Shown: piece by piece, positions 39,143 to 50,745 of the stretch
How positions within the stretch are numbered: the stretch's first letter is position 1
Layout: every line of letters starts with the position of its first letter
NCBI GenBank assembly: GCA_950106755.1
Contig: OX467082.1
Span: 18,476,001-18,540,000 of the forward strand
Source: Climacium dendroides
Taxonomy: Eukaryota > Streptophyta > Bryopsida > Hypnales > Climaciaceae
Reading direction: 5' to 3'
DNA: 64,000 nucleotides
The notes under the pieces: model-generated
Seen by the model: only the letters and a program-made list of their open reading frames with translations
Database searches by the model: none
Told to the model about the DNA's origin: nothing
Made by a program: the position numbers and the translations under genes

Positions 39143-39547
39143 GTCGAAAGCAAATGCAAGAATTATGTTTGAAGTAGAATTTCAAACCTCATTTAGGTAT
39201 AGTAGAATAATTTTTTTCATAAAACCTTGAACTAATAGAAGTTGATAAATCAAGTTAACTTCCATCTCCAAAAATTATTTTGTAACTTTGATCCTCTAAT
39301 CAAAAGTTAGGCACAAAAATCAGAGAGGATGTTAGAAAATGTCCAAGAAAATGTCCCGTTCAACCTTGCTCAGAAATTTGATCATAACTTTTGATTGGAG
39401 ACTCAAAATTACAAACGGATTTTCGGAGATGAAAGTTAACTTGATTTGTCAACTTCTAGTAATTCAAGGTTTTTTGAAAAAATTAATAATTCTATGCCTA
39501 AATGAGGTCTGAAATTCTACTTCAAACATAATTCCTATGTTTTGACA
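39143..39547. repeat. Foldback repeat, copy 3, uninterrupted
   Basis: About 405 bp of imperfect inverted repeat, centred near 39345. Its left arm reads AAGAATTATGTTTGAAGTAG where copy 1 has AATTGT, the MITE, then GTTCAATGTAG. The downstream flank (AAGCTCTCAT.TTCAAATT) also matches copy 1, so the family unit extends beyond the palindrome. Confidence 0.75.
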
Positions 39548-40023
39548 ATGAACGATGAAGCTCTCATTTTCAAATTATCCCATAACCTTTGAAGTTTCAT
39601 GATAGTCAATTGATTTCAATATAAAAATGACATTCCCTTCTCACAATCCCACCAATTTGTCATCAATTTTTTTTGTGGAAGATGGTCAAAGGACATTGAT
39701 ATTGAAGTATTCTTCATTTCGCAAAGCTGGATGGATGAGGACTCTGGAGAGGAGAAGGTAACTTCTGTGAAGGGTGTTGAATGTTATGGTTTCATATCTG
39801 AATGCTGGATAAATTCTTTAGAATCAATTTCACCGAACCAACGTAATAAATGTGTCTCCATAAAATACTACCTGCAGAGTATTATCTTTTAAGAACCAAT
39901 GCTACCAAACGCCAAGTGGGGACGGAACACAAGTCTAGACATGAACGTCAAGCTAGTCAGTATGAAGGTTATTTTTTTAGTACCTTGTGAATCATTTGCT
40001 TAAAAAGAATCCAAGAACACCTT

Positions 40024-40140
40024 CAGTTAAGCTCAGTTGGTATGGGCAAGAAGTGGCCCGACTGAGGCTGGTGCAAACCTCATGCATATGTTCACTCTAA
40101 TAAGGTCTTGACTTCGAATAAGTTAGACATTGTGTTTTTT
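40024..40140 (+). repeat. tRNA-derived SINE-like sequence
   Basis: TTAAGCTCAGTTGGTATGGG is an excellent polymerase III A-box, and GGTGCAAACCTCATG about 35 bases on is a plausible B-box. The segment ends near a T-rich tract (TGTGTTTTTTGTC). It resembles plant Au-type SINE heads, but length and TSD not resolved. Confidence 0.45.
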
Positions 40141-40389
40141 GTCTGCAACTTGTTTCCGAGTGGTGATGACATTCGGTTGTGGTCATGAAAGTGTCAGAAA
40201 CACGCGTGAAGGATGATGAATGTGGGGTCTGCAACTGGAGGTCACTCGTTTTTAAAGCACCGCAACAGATAAGTACAACGTTTCAGTTACGCCGGCAAGA
40301 GTCCGGGATGGATACCTTCAGTTTGCAATTGGAGGTCACGCATGTTTTAAGTGGGAGCAACACTTGGAAAAGTGGTTTGGTTTGGTTTG

Positions 40390-40510
40390 GAGTTGGTGGT
40401 GTTTTAAGTGGAGCACAACTCGAAAAAGTTGGGTTTGGAATTGGTGGTGTTTTAAGTGGAGCACAACTCGAAAAAGTTGGGTTTGGAATTGGTGGTATTT
40501 TAACTTTTAA
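40390..40510. repeat. 48-bp tandem repeat
   Basis: Two full 48-bp copies and a partial third of a unit containing TTTTAAGTGGAGCACAACTC and AAAAAGTTGGGTTTGGAATT. Confidence 0.85.
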
Positions 40511-41998
40511 GTGGAGCCAACCGCACTTATAAAAGTTAGGTTTGAAATTGTGGGGTTTCCGATCATGAGGTACAAGGATTTAACCTTTTATGGATGTTAC
40601 ACCCATCAACGGGGCTAATATGTGAGTATGAAAATGCAAGCCTATGAGCTTGGAGCATATATAAATATAAGTTGATATACTACAACCACTAAAGGTGCTT
40701 ATCATGTAAGCACCTGTAATATATGTACTTACATTATAATTGCATAGAAAGATTTTATGATATACACCTATAACATACTTAGGTGTATAGCTATCTAGGT
40801 TTTGTGCTCATGCTCTTAGGCTCACATAATAGCAACCCTCCTACCCTTATGATGAAAGTAGTCACCAAAATGCTCCAATTAACCCATTAAGGCCCATGGT
40901 TGATTTTGGAAGCGGGTTGGACGTTTTCTCGTTTTAGGCTAAATATGGAAAAAAAATAACAAGCCATGATGCATTTTAGAGATGTGAACGTACCAATGGA
41001 GTTGGTGTGAATGCATAGGGCTTTGCAATAAATGCATGCCATACATTACATTGATTTCCATATCAATTTTTATGTTTTCAATCAATATTTCATGTTTTTT
41101 TTCACCTCCAAAATCTCATGCTAGCACAGATTGTCTTAATTCTTGCCCTAATGCATTCAATTCCCAATTTCCCACATCCATCCCCTTTCATGCATATCCA
41201 AATTCATTCTAAAATTTTGGCTTCCAATGAAAAAGTGTTAATTTTGATTAGAAAGTGAACAAAGAGTTTTTCCAAAGAACCTAGATAGCAAATCTATGTG
41301 ATAATGGGCAATTTTACCTTGTGCAAAAAAAATTTGAAATTCCCCTTTGATTGTGAAGAAGACCTAATACTTCAATAATAGAATTGAACTATTTTCAAAT
41401 GCTTATACAATCAAAGTTTTGGTGTAATATCTCAAGGCCATGGAAAATGTATGCATAACAAATTACAAGAATGTCTATTGCACACTCTAGGTTTTCGTCA
41501 TGAACGTTAGATGGAATAATTCAAGGATGAAAAAGTGATGGATTTTGTGACAAGAGTCATAACATTGCATACTTAATACAATATATTCAATAGTGAATAA
41601 AATGTTTTTAGGAATTGGAGTCCATGGATTTCACTGACCATCTTTGGAAGTTGAAAACCTACAATCAACATGGCGTGGTAATCATGAAGATCTTCTACAG
41701 GGAGTACAGGGAGTACAAGTAGTGATCACACCTAGAATGGTATACAAAACTTATTCACAAATTTCAAGAAATCACACTTGCATTCAACTTTTCACACCAA
41801 GCAATGATAGTACTACCATAATAGTGCAAAAATAATTCTTACATATTATTGTGCATACTGCGAAGATATGTACATTGAATCGAACAATGTAGATTAAAAG
41901 TAAAGTTGGTATAAAAAAGTGATCTCTATATCATTCAGATTAATCATGTAAAAAAGACCTAAACCTAAAATTCAATTGAAAGCATTCAATAATATGAT
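40511..41998. other. AT-rich intergenic DNA, no gene
   Basis: Nothing coding was recognised. TTAACCCATTAAGGCCCATGG at about 40879 resembles, imperfectly, the left ends of the TTAA elements. A short frame near 41644 has no support. Confidence 0.45.
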
Positions 41999-42006
41999 AC
42001 CTTCTT

Positions 42007-42158
42007 CATGGTTGTCATACTGGACAAGTTACTATTCATTTTTTATCCTGTAGGACGAGTTACTATTCATCAAATGTACTTGAGAGATACATTTGATGAA
42101 TAGTAACTTGTCCTACAGGACGAAAAATGAATAGTAACTTGTCCAGTATGACACCATG
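42007..42158. mobile_element. hAT-type MITE, 152-bp hairpin
   Basis: Almost the whole element is palindromic: CATGGTTGTCATACTGGACA at the left and its near reverse complement at the right, around a 9-base loop. ACCTTCTT is duplicated at 41999-42006 and 42159-42166. An 8-bp duplication supports the hAT superfamily. Confidence 0.9.
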
Positions 42159-42435
42159 ACCTTCTTAGTAAATGAGTGTCATTGACAATTTTTATAGAAG
42201 ATACAATAGTAGTATTGACTACACTTTTTTGTTAAGTTCTAGTTGTAAGTAGTCATTAGTGGGGGAAAGAAAAGAAAGTTTGAAAGAAATTTAATGTAGG
42301 ACAAAAATTGTAGTAGAGTTTTATTTAAATCTAAATTATCAAATCATTTATTCATATCAATTTAGAATTATAAGTAATGCAAGTCCCTTCTCTAATAATC
42401 CAAAGTAGGAAATTATATAATGATAGTATGTTTTA

Positions 42436-42465
<30 letters not shown>
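42436..42465. repeat. (AAT)n microsatellite
   Basis: Ten uninterrupted AAT units. Confidence 0.95.
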
Positions 42466-42467
<2 letters not shown>

Positions 42468-44479
42468 CCCCTAAAAAATACTTGGTATTCGCACCTATCT
42501 CCTTATTTTTTTTACACACTAACCCCCTTGAGACTAAATAATCCATCCAATGGTGAGATTGTTCTAGTAAAAATTCAACTATGTGGAATTTTTTTGGAAT
42601 TTTTTTGAAAATTGAGTTAAAAAATGAATCCTAAACATTATTTTAGATGAGTACCTAAAAAACAAGACTCTCCATAACTTTCTCATTACTAATCCAAATG
42701 AAATGAATCAAAGTTTTTTTATTTAGGAAAAAACATTTTCTATGAGGAAAATGATTAAATTTATTTGAATTTTTGTGATTTTTTTGGTAATGCCCAATGA
42801 ATTGTTTTTTGAGCTTAGGGTAGTATAATTTTTTTGGCCTAGGACCAATTGAAATAAAAAATGGTATGCTTTGAAAGCTAAATAAATGTGAATATTTATC
42901 TTCAAAAGAAGTTTCACAAAATCAAGTAAAAAATCAAGAGCATAGAAGCTTGCATAATTCTTTGAATGTCCTCCAATGGGATACTTGGGGTTGTAGGGAT
43001 TAAATGAGGTATGAAGTACTAGTAAGCTTGCAATAACTATGATTTTTGGTAAGAGTGGTTATACTTACACCATACTCCAAATTATCCCATATTCTTTGTA
43101 TGCTTACAATGTATGGTATTGGAGATATTGTTTCCCATTGTGATTAGCATAATCATGTTGTGTGCAAGACTGATTGGCATGTGTTTAGAATAACAAAGAA
43201 GTATAATATCATTGCCAAGATTCTCTCTATCATTTCCATTATGAATAATAAATGTGTTACTTTTAATGCATTTAACACACAAATAACTCAATTCCCTACA
43301 ATTTTGGATTGCATTAGTACTAGTAAAATTTATAGTGCATTTCCATTAGGTCCCAAAATACATACTAAAAGAATCTAAAATCATTTTTGAATGCCAACAA
43401 GACTTAAACATCATCAATGATAGTGTAATAATAAAACCATGCTCAAAATCTTTAAGTGTAGTTGTCATTCTAAGCTTAGGGTGGTTGCAAGAAAGACCAA
43501 ACGATTTAGGGAATATTTTGCCAAAACTACAATTTCTTTGATCACTACTATAAGTACTATAAAAGATAACAATGTTAGTTGTTGGTTTAAAAAATTGACA
43601 GCTAATAGTACTTTTGACTATTTGCAAGTATGAAAAAGTATTATTTGAAAAAAATGACAATTCATCACAAAAAATAGATACAACCAGGTATGAATTAACA
43701 ATAATTAGAAAATCATGAACAAAAAATCCAAAAAAATTGGTCATTTGTAAAGGCTTGATAGTGATCACATTTCACCAAAGAATAGAAGTCAAAACCATCT
43801 TCAATGTTTAGAAGTGTGCATGCATGGAAGCCTTATTTGTACGAATATGGGGGCCATAACTTAATATATTTTTATATTTCTTTGAGTAGGCCCATGTCCC
43901 CCTATTGTGAGAATAGACCACAAAAATTTCAACTCTATATCATTAATTTTGGATACTCCCTAGTACTAAAATTCTCTAAACCTCAATGTGTGACAAATTA
44001 GCAAAATTGATTTTTAAATGTAAAATAATTTTTTTAAATTTAAAAAATAAGAGATAAAATTACAATCAAGTTAAAACATCTCAAATCTCAAATAAAAATT
44101 TCAAGTTCGTCAAGTTCTATCATCAAAAGTTCTAGCAAAAAAACAATTCCATCACTCTGAATACAATGCAAAAATATTGGTCTTTTTTGCAATCACCTTA
44201 CGTAAGGCAAACTTGTAAGTATGTACACATAAGAACAAACTTTGACTCTTTTCTTCTCTAACTCTAAAATTTTTCTAAGTAAGAAGTTAGAAAGAGGATC
44301 CAAAATTGACAGGAATTTCAAAAGGATTGAAGTACATTTATGGTAGAAATTGATCAAAAATTCCTTTTTTTTCCTTAGTGTTTTGAATTATGATGAAGTA
44401 AAAATAAATAAATAAGTTTTTTGAAATTTAATAGTACAAAATTGTACCCAACTATAGTGCTAATGTATAGGAAAAAAGG
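42466..44479. other. AT-rich intergenic DNA, no gene
   Basis: 42600-43005 resembles the interior and right end of the TTAA elements (CTCCATAACTTTCTCATTAC; ends GTAGGGATTAA near 42997). Open frames near 43350-43770 show no recognisable protein family. Confidence 0.45.
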
Positions 44480-44487
44480 TCACAAAC
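44480..44487. repeat. Left 8-bp target-site duplication of the giant hAT
   Basis: TCACAAAC, directly before CAGGGTTGTC. The identical octamer follows the right end at 59823-59830. Confidence 0.85.
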
Positions 44488-44489
44488 CA

Positions 44490-44846
44490 GGGTTGTCTAT
44501 CCAGACGTGACGTGGGCTTTTCACGTCCGGATGTCATGACGCGTCCGTCTTGACGTGTCGTGACGTCGTCAGGATCCGTCACCAATACTGACGTGACCGT
44601 TTGAGCATGGATGAAGTCTGTCCAGCTGTGCACGGCCTCCTGGACAGTAAGACGTCCCTCGGACGGGAAGACGTCCCTAGGATGTGAGGCCGTCCCCAAT
44701 ATGTGAGGCCGTCCCCAGAATGTGAGGCCGTCCCCCGGATGGCAGGCCGTTTCCGTTGGGCTTAGGGTCCATCCGTTGACACATTAGCCGTCAGTCCGTC
44801 TAGCTGGGTTTTAGGGTTTTAGGAACGCCCTGAAGGTGTATATTAA
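44490..44846 (+). promoter_or_regulatory. Left subterminal CGTCC array and transposase promoter
   Basis: Dense GACGT/CGTCC motifs (44505-44800), including three near-copies of GTGAGGCCGTCCCC. A TATA-like TATATTAA follows at 44839-44846, about 215 bp before the transposase ATG. Subterminal repeats of hAT elements are typically transposase binding sites (established for Ac and related elements). The binding role here is inferred. Confidence 0.65.
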
Positions 44847-45061
44847 GGACTTACGCCTATTCAAGATTACTTTTCCTTGCTGATTTTGGCTTTCATGACT
44901 TGGTTGGAGTACAACCATTGCAGTAAAGCAAAATCCAAGAAGAATGTGTTGTGGTGGCACTTGTTGTGAGAGCAACAAGTATTGCTTCTATATCGCATTT
45001 CATACAGAATACTAATCTTCTTTCTTGTGCAGGGGCAAGTAGGAAAGAATAGATAAGAGCA

Positions 45062-47176
45062 ATGGGTGGAGGAAGATCACATTGGGAACCTTGGTACACA
45101 CTACGAGTGGATGGAAAAGTTGCTTGCAAGTTTTGCGAAGCTTTGCTAAGCTATCGAAAAGATCGGTTGCTTTTCCATTTGGGGTACCGACGAATGGACA
45201 AGCTCCTTGGAGTGAGAGCTTGCACTAAAGTTAGTGCAGCCGTGAAGCTAATGTTTTTTAATTGCGGAGGGGATATACCTGCAAGCACTTCGGACAAGAG
45301 TGGACAGGATGTGGAAGTGACATCTCCATCAATGGTACTTCCGAGTGTTGTACGTGGTGAGCAAGAACCTGATGCCTCAATCTCAGGAAACGATGGAGGA
45401 GAAAACACTAGGGGACAAAGCTCTCAAGTACGATCATCAGACGCACCCAACCCGAGTTTGGCCCACAGTCGATCAATGAGGCAATTGTCTGTGCAAGAAG
45501 GAATGAATACATCAAACAAGCAAGTACTAGACAAAAAGTGGGCTAAGTTCTTCTATGAAGCCAATATACCTTTCAATGTAGCGAGGCATCCGGCTTTTTT
45601 GGATGCCGTGAAATCAACATCAGAATCGAGAGTTGGCTACAAACTTCCAACGTACCATGCACTTCGTACAAACCTCATGAAATCTACAAAAGACGAAGTG
45701 GCGGCAATGGTAGCGGAGAAGACAAAGGCACCAATCCACAAGTACGGCGTTACAATATGCTTTGATGGATGGAACAATGTCAACCATCGACCATTGATGA
45801 ATGTCATGTTGGCATGTACAAGTAGAGAGGTATTTCTTGGATCCATAGACACAACAGGCGAACGCAAAGATGCTACTTATGTGGCTAATTGCATGGGTGA
45901 TTATATTGACAGGGTAGGGGCGCAAAATGTGGTACAAGTTTGTACAGACAATGCAGCGAACATGTTGGCTGCTAGTGCTTTGTTACTTCGTCGATTTTCA
46001 CACTTATATTTTCAAGGGTGTTCAGCACATGCACTTGACCTTCTACTTGAAGATTGGGGCAAACAAGATTGGATAAAAAGTATGGTCAAGAAAGCCAAGT
46101 CAATTGTGAAATACATTCGCACACATCACATGCCACTTGCAATTTTTCGACGACATTCTCCTAATCTCATTTTGAAGAATCCCGTTGAAACACGCTTTGC
46201 AACCATGTTCCTTATGATTGAGCGTTTGGTACATGTGAGGGTAGCGATAGAATCAACAGTCCACGATCCGCAATGGAATGAGTATACAGAGAGATTGACA
46301 TCAGAGGAAAAGAAAAGAAAAGCCAACGATGTGCGACAGTATGTACGAACGGATGAATTTTGGAGGAGATGTTTAAACTTTGTGCACATAGTGGAGCCCG
46401 TATTGGTTGCTTTTAGAGAGTTTGATGGCAAGCACCCATGCTTAGACAAGGCATGGCTTGTGATGAAAAAGGTGGAAAAGCATGTTTTGAAACTATGGGA
46501 TCCACCATTTTCTTTGGAACCACGGTATGCAATTCCTGCCATCAATGATTTCTACAAGCGTTGGGACATGTTAAGGATAGATTTGCATTATGCTGGGGCT
46601 CTATTGAATCCTTTTTTACTTGACGAAGTCTTGCTAATGGATGATGACGAGGCAAGAGAAGGCATATTGAGAGTATTGCGCAAATTGGCTGTTCTAGATC
46701 AAGCATTTGCTTCAACTTTGTCTGAGTACCAAGCATTTCGAGATCGTCGGGGCATTTTTGGTGGACTTCCCGATGTAAACACTTTAAATTTGCAGCCTCA
46801 CGAATGGTGGGACCTTCTCGGAGCCGGTGCTCGTACACTTGCACCAATTGCAAAAAAGATCCTCGCCCAAGTGTGCTCTGCATCGTCGTGTGAACGCAAT
46901 TGGAGCATGTATTTGTTTGTCCACAACAAATCACGCAATAGACTGACATCAGAGCGTACTCAGGAATTGGTTTACATTTACACCAATTCCAAAACTCTTA
47001 GAGAAAGGGCTGCAGCAAATCCGACAAGGTGGTACACCGAGAACATGATGTCAGAAGATTCCATGACCGATGAATCGGATGGTCTAGACCGTGATTCGGT
47101 TCGCTCTAACCCCAATGATGACGATTCAGATGATAGTTCCAATGATGGCGATGACCCACCATTCCATGGATTTTAG
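45062..47176 (+). CDS. hAT-family transposase, full length
   Basis: A single-exon 704-residue frame. Residues 11-42 resemble a degenerate BED-type finger (WYTLRVDGKVACKFC then H39). Residues about 190-340 match the DUF659/RNase H-like core: CFDGWNNVNHRP (Asp about 235) and VCTDNAANML (Asp about 295), followed by GCSAHALDLLLEDW. The C-terminal dimerisation region has EWWDLLGAGARTLAPIAKKI (about 580-600) and SSCERNWSMY with Glu about 610. The three acidic residues expected from the Hermes DDE triad are all present, so activity is plausible. It lies 574 bp inside the left end and reads away from it. The tail is acidic (DDDSDDSSNDGDD). The frame continues past the TAG stop. Confidence 0.92.
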   Translation: MGGGRSHWEPWYTLRVDGKVACKFCEALLSYRKDRLLFHLGYRRMDKLLGVRACTKVSAAVKLMFFNCGGDIPASTSDKSGQDVEVTSPSMVLPSVVRGEQEPDASISGNDGGENTRGQSSQVRSSDAPNPSLAHSRSMRQLSVQEGMNTSNKQVLDKKWAKFFYEANIPFNVARHPAFLDAVKSTSESRVGYKLPTYHALRTNLMKSTKDEVAAMVAEKTKAPIHKYGVTICFDGWNNVNHRPLMNVMLACTSREVFLGSIDTTGERKDATYVANCMGDYIDRVGAQNVVQVCTDNAANMLAASALLLRRFSHLYFQGCSAHALDLLLEDWGKQDWIKSMVKKAKSIVKYIRTHHMPLAIFRRHSPNLILKNPVETRFATMFLMIERLVHVRVAIESTVHDPQWNEYTERLTSEEKKRKANDVRQYVRTDEFWRRCLNFVHIVEPVLVAFREFDGKHPCLDKAWLVMKKVEKHVLKLWDPPFSLEPRYAIPAINDFYKRWDMLRIDLHYAGALLNPFLLDEVLLMDDDEAREGILRVLRKLAVLDQAFASTLSEYQAFRDRRGIFGGLPDVNTLNLQPHEWWDLLGAGARTLAPIAKKILAQVCSASSCERNWSMYLFVHNKSRNRLTSERTQELVYIYTNSKTLRERAAANPTRWYTENMMSEDSMTDESDGLDRDSVRSNPNDDDSDDSSNDGDDPPFHGF

Positions 47177-48153
47177 GGGGCGAGAGGAGTGCGTCCTCTA
47201 ATTGATGCATCTGTATTTGACTTTGAAGAGGGGGATAATAACGACAATGACCACGAGGGATATGATGGAAGTCCACCACAAATGCCACAAGGATGGAATG
47301 CTGGGCCAAGCGGGGGAAATACGAATGAAGACATTGTGGCACCGAGACCACTAAATCCAAATCCTATCGATGTACAGGTTGATGCCCCAATGGAAAGAGA
47401 TAGTGTTGACATGGAAAGAGGACGTGAACAAGACGTAGTAGTACCACAATCATTGCCTACGAGGACCACCCATAGAGAAGGGCCCCCTCATGGTGGAGAA
47501 TTAGATATGCCCCCTCCAAGTCAAAGGGATGTTGCACTACAACGTCAAACACCAATACTAGAGAATCAACAAATCCAAAGTTCAGCTAGGCCATCTAATT
47601 CCGGAGTTCGTCTACATGGACCCACTTCAACGATAGGTACACGATTGGCTAGTATGGTGTCCTAGTGTACGACTACAAACCCGACTTCATTGCACCCACC
47701 TACACGTGCCAATAATCAAGGGAAGCATTCACGACATGAAGGTACTACTAGTCAACGTGTGAGTCCTAAAACACGTAGAAGACTAACGAGAGAAGAAGCG
47801 GCATCCCAACCATTTTCAAGAGAAGTTCACATAGGAGGGCCTAGTATAGATGGCATTATGGACGCAACGGGCCAATGGGCCAACGGCCTCTTCGAACGTT
47901 GTCTTCTATAATTCGACCACAACGAAATCGAAATTCGAATGCCTCTAGCGAAAGTGGTAGTGCAACATCCAGTGATGATGGCGAGTCCATCGGTGCTAGT
48001 ATAGGCGAAGATGGTGAGGTTCCAGGAGATAGTGATTATCTAGAGACAATGCCTCGACAAGGTCCACGAGTAGAAAGTGGTGGTAATGAACCAATTGTAG
48101 CAGAAGCAAATGCCAATACTTCTAGGCGCGTTCTTAGGCATGGAAGACGTTGA
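47177..48153 (+). pseudogene. Acidic, disordered frame downstream of the transposase
   Basis: It continues the transposase frame after TAG 47174-47176: LIDASVFDFEEGDNNDND, then a Pro/Gln/Arg-rich stretch to TAG 47663-47665, then a basic stretch (SPKTRRRLTREEAASQP) to TAA 47909. A +1 shift near 47880 opens another frame to 48153 with Ser/Asp/Glu-rich sequence (SESGSATSSDDGES) ending RRVLRHGRR. It may be an old C-terminal extension of the transposase or a second element protein, broken by two TAGs and one shift. No domain recognised. Confidence 0.5.
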
Positions 48154-48717
48154 ATGTTTTTCAAAAGACAATATGATCTTCATGTTTTCAAATGCAATGG
48201 ATTTTGAGGCTCAATACCTTACATATTGAAATCGGCATTAATATGAAGTAGTACTTTTGTTCCTTTCATTCTATCCTTCATTTATGGTAAGAGTTTCAAT
48301 TTATTTTGATACATATTATAACTAATATGATTTGATTTCCATGTTTAGCTTTTCTAAAATCAAAATAAATAGATTTTTTCATTAAATTAAAAAAGGCATA
48401 AGTAGAAAATGAATTCTTATACTAGCAAAAAATATTAAAATATTCTACTGATTTTGAATAAAAAGATAAATTTGGGTTGATAGTCAAATTTGACTTCAAG
48501 GTGTTTGTTGTAGTTGTTTACTTGTTTGAGGTGTGATAAAAAAAGATACACTCAATGTTTAGATAAAATACATTTATATATATAAAAAAATGAGTACAAA
48601 ATGGATTGAGGGCACAAAGTGTGCTACATTGCTATGGATGTCCTCAAGCCGATACTATAATAACCACATTTGATAAGAAAACATTAATTTTGCAACTATA
48701 TGGTAATACACTATCAT

Positions 48718-50379
48718 CTAATCCTCATTGCACGCCTGTTCATCTTGAAGGTCTTGTTCTTTCCGGGCCTCGCGGTAGCAATCCACGGGTGGTGTCCAAA
48801 ACGTTGGAGCACCACTTAGACGTTGCACGGCAAATGTCACTGAGCGTCGTTGTAGTGGCTCCACCTTGCACAATTCACCCAGTGTCGCTTGAAATGTATC
48901 AAATGCCATATGGTCAGAAATCATCTCTGTATTTTCGTGATCCTTTTTCCATACCTTCATAGCCAATCTCCCTATGGAGTATCCATCCGTGTGTATACTA
49001 ACAGATGGTGGCTTACCCATGCGACTAGGAGATGTTGAAGTTCCTGTCTCTCCAACCATGTACATCAACTCCGGAGCCACCCACCAACGTTGCTTGCGAG
49101 TTGCCTGCAACTTATTTGCACAACTGAATTGGTAAAGAGAAGGGGTTTCTTCATTGATGCGGCTATTCATTCCCCAATCACATAGACCAATCCACACGGT
49201 TCTTCCATCGTCATTCGGAAAGTGAAGCATGATGTTCTCCGGTGTGATGTCGTTGTGCAGTACTGAACATTGTTGCACTGCATCCACAATGCAGAGCAAC
49301 GCCCACGCAAGTTCGGTGCACTTGCGTTTGTATGCCATAAGTCGTTTCATGGCTTGCATTGTTTGTGGAGTTGCATGGTAAGCCACCTCCCCAATTTCGT
49401 CTGGATCTCGGGTCTTCTCATCAAGGGTAAACATGGCGCCCAGAGTACCTCCATTCCACCATTGAGAATAACACTCCATGGTCATGTCATTTATGGCAAA
49501 GAATTTGATGACCTCTGGATGATCGCATGGACAAACCAATGCCTCAATAGACAACTTCTCCCTTGACTTCTTCAAGTCATCAACGCGCACGGCCGACTTC
49601 CCAGCTAATTCCATATTCTCAAGAATATGGTTCGAATTCTGAAGACAAACCTTGCGTACCCTCCCGTGCCCCCCTTGTTTGTTATGGCCAGACAACGGAA
49701 CCACTACAACTCCTCTCTCAAGAAAAACCACTCCACCCACAGCTTGTTGACCAAAGGCCAAGTTTTGACTTCGTTGAAACCACGGAGCAGAACGGATGTT
49801 GTTTGAAGATAGTCCCCGCATTGCTTCATGCCACCAATACACCTTCTTGTGCAACAAATTCAATGCTTGTTGTTTGGGCACTATACTCTTTTGAAAGCCT
49901 TTGATTTTTTCCGCAACTTAGGCAAGGTTGAAGATGCACGTTTGCACTTGTGACTCCAACCAATGATTGAAGGATTCCTTTGTGCGGTCTTCCAACCACT
50001 CATCCTCGCTCATTGTTGTCTAAAACATGTGGTGGAACTTTTGTTTGATGGCATCCACCCCCTGTAATTCGCGCGACACATATATTGTGTTCAACTGCAG
50101 AATCGAATACTGCTCAAAAAAACCCAACACCACTTCATGCAATTTGCGAGTTGCAACCTTGCTTGGCCACTTCTCTGGATTTGTGGCCTTGTACCTTTTC
50201 CATTGTTTTTTCTTCGACTTCGAAGACTCTCCCGCACCCACAATTGCTATGGCTCCTTTTGCAGCTACAGCCTCTGAAATCTGGCTTTCTGATTCCGCAG
50301 GCGGGTCCAAACTCGTTCCATCTCCAACTCCTGAAAACCACGCATCAACCTTCCTCTTCGAGAAATCGCGACCAGCCAT
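48718..50379 (-). pseudogene. Protein-kinase-like cargo gene with two in-frame stops
   Basis: It reads from ATG at 50379-50377 to TAG 48720-48718, 554 codons in one unbroken frame except TAG (50022-50020) and TAA (49920-49918). The N-terminal part (MAGRDFSKRKVDAWFSG..., then KKKQWKRYKATNPEKWPSKV) is basic and unrecognised. The C-terminal half is kinase-like: CSVLHNDITPENIML (HND for HRD, with catalytic Asp and Asn kept), LCDWGMNS (DWG for DFG) and WVAPELMY (APE), then a helical lobe. The usual VAIK Lys is unclear (SAVRVDD). It converges tail-to-tail with the transposase unit. Translation could restart after the second stop, giving most of the kinase domain. Recently inactivated kinase, pseudokinase or recoded gene are all possible. 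Confidence 0.7.
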
Positions 50380-50565
50380 TGCGATAGTAGTGATAATCCA
50401 GAGGAATTAGGAATTCGGGTTCCACAAAGTGAAAAACCGCCCCCTTATTCCTCAAACCAGCCTCTCACAAGCACCCGTGCTCCCAAGCAAGGACTGCAAC
50501 CAATCCAAGACAAGCGAGCACCGTCAGAGCAAGAGAGACTGTGGCAGAAATGAATCCAAACCCCT

Positions 50566-50745
50566 TTTAGATACCCATTTCCTCTCGACGGCATGACCGT
50601 CGAGATGGACGGTCATGCCATCCACGTCGACGGGCATGCCGTCGACAGGACAGACATGCCGTCGAGTGGACGGTCGCGTCGTCCAGATCGACAATCATGC
50701 TGTCAAGAGGACGGACTCCGTCCCCCATCCAAGGGCATCTAGGGG
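50566..50745 (-). promoter_or_regulatory. Internal CGTC array and promoter of the kinase-like gene
   Basis: At 50585-50740 there are many GACGG/CCGTC motifs (ATGCCGTCGAC, GTGGACGGTCGCGTCG). On the minus strand a TATA-like TATCTAAA (50573-50566) follows, about 190 bp before the ATG. The order array, TATA, leader matches the other two element genes. Confidence 0.6.

Noticed and set aside
43346..43768. 140-codon minus-strand frame resembling a decayed retroelement
   Set aside because: No reverse transcriptase, integrase or gag motif could be seen.
45620..47469. Several minus-strand frames opposite the transposase
   Set aside because: Shadows of the well-supported plus-strand hAT coding sequence.
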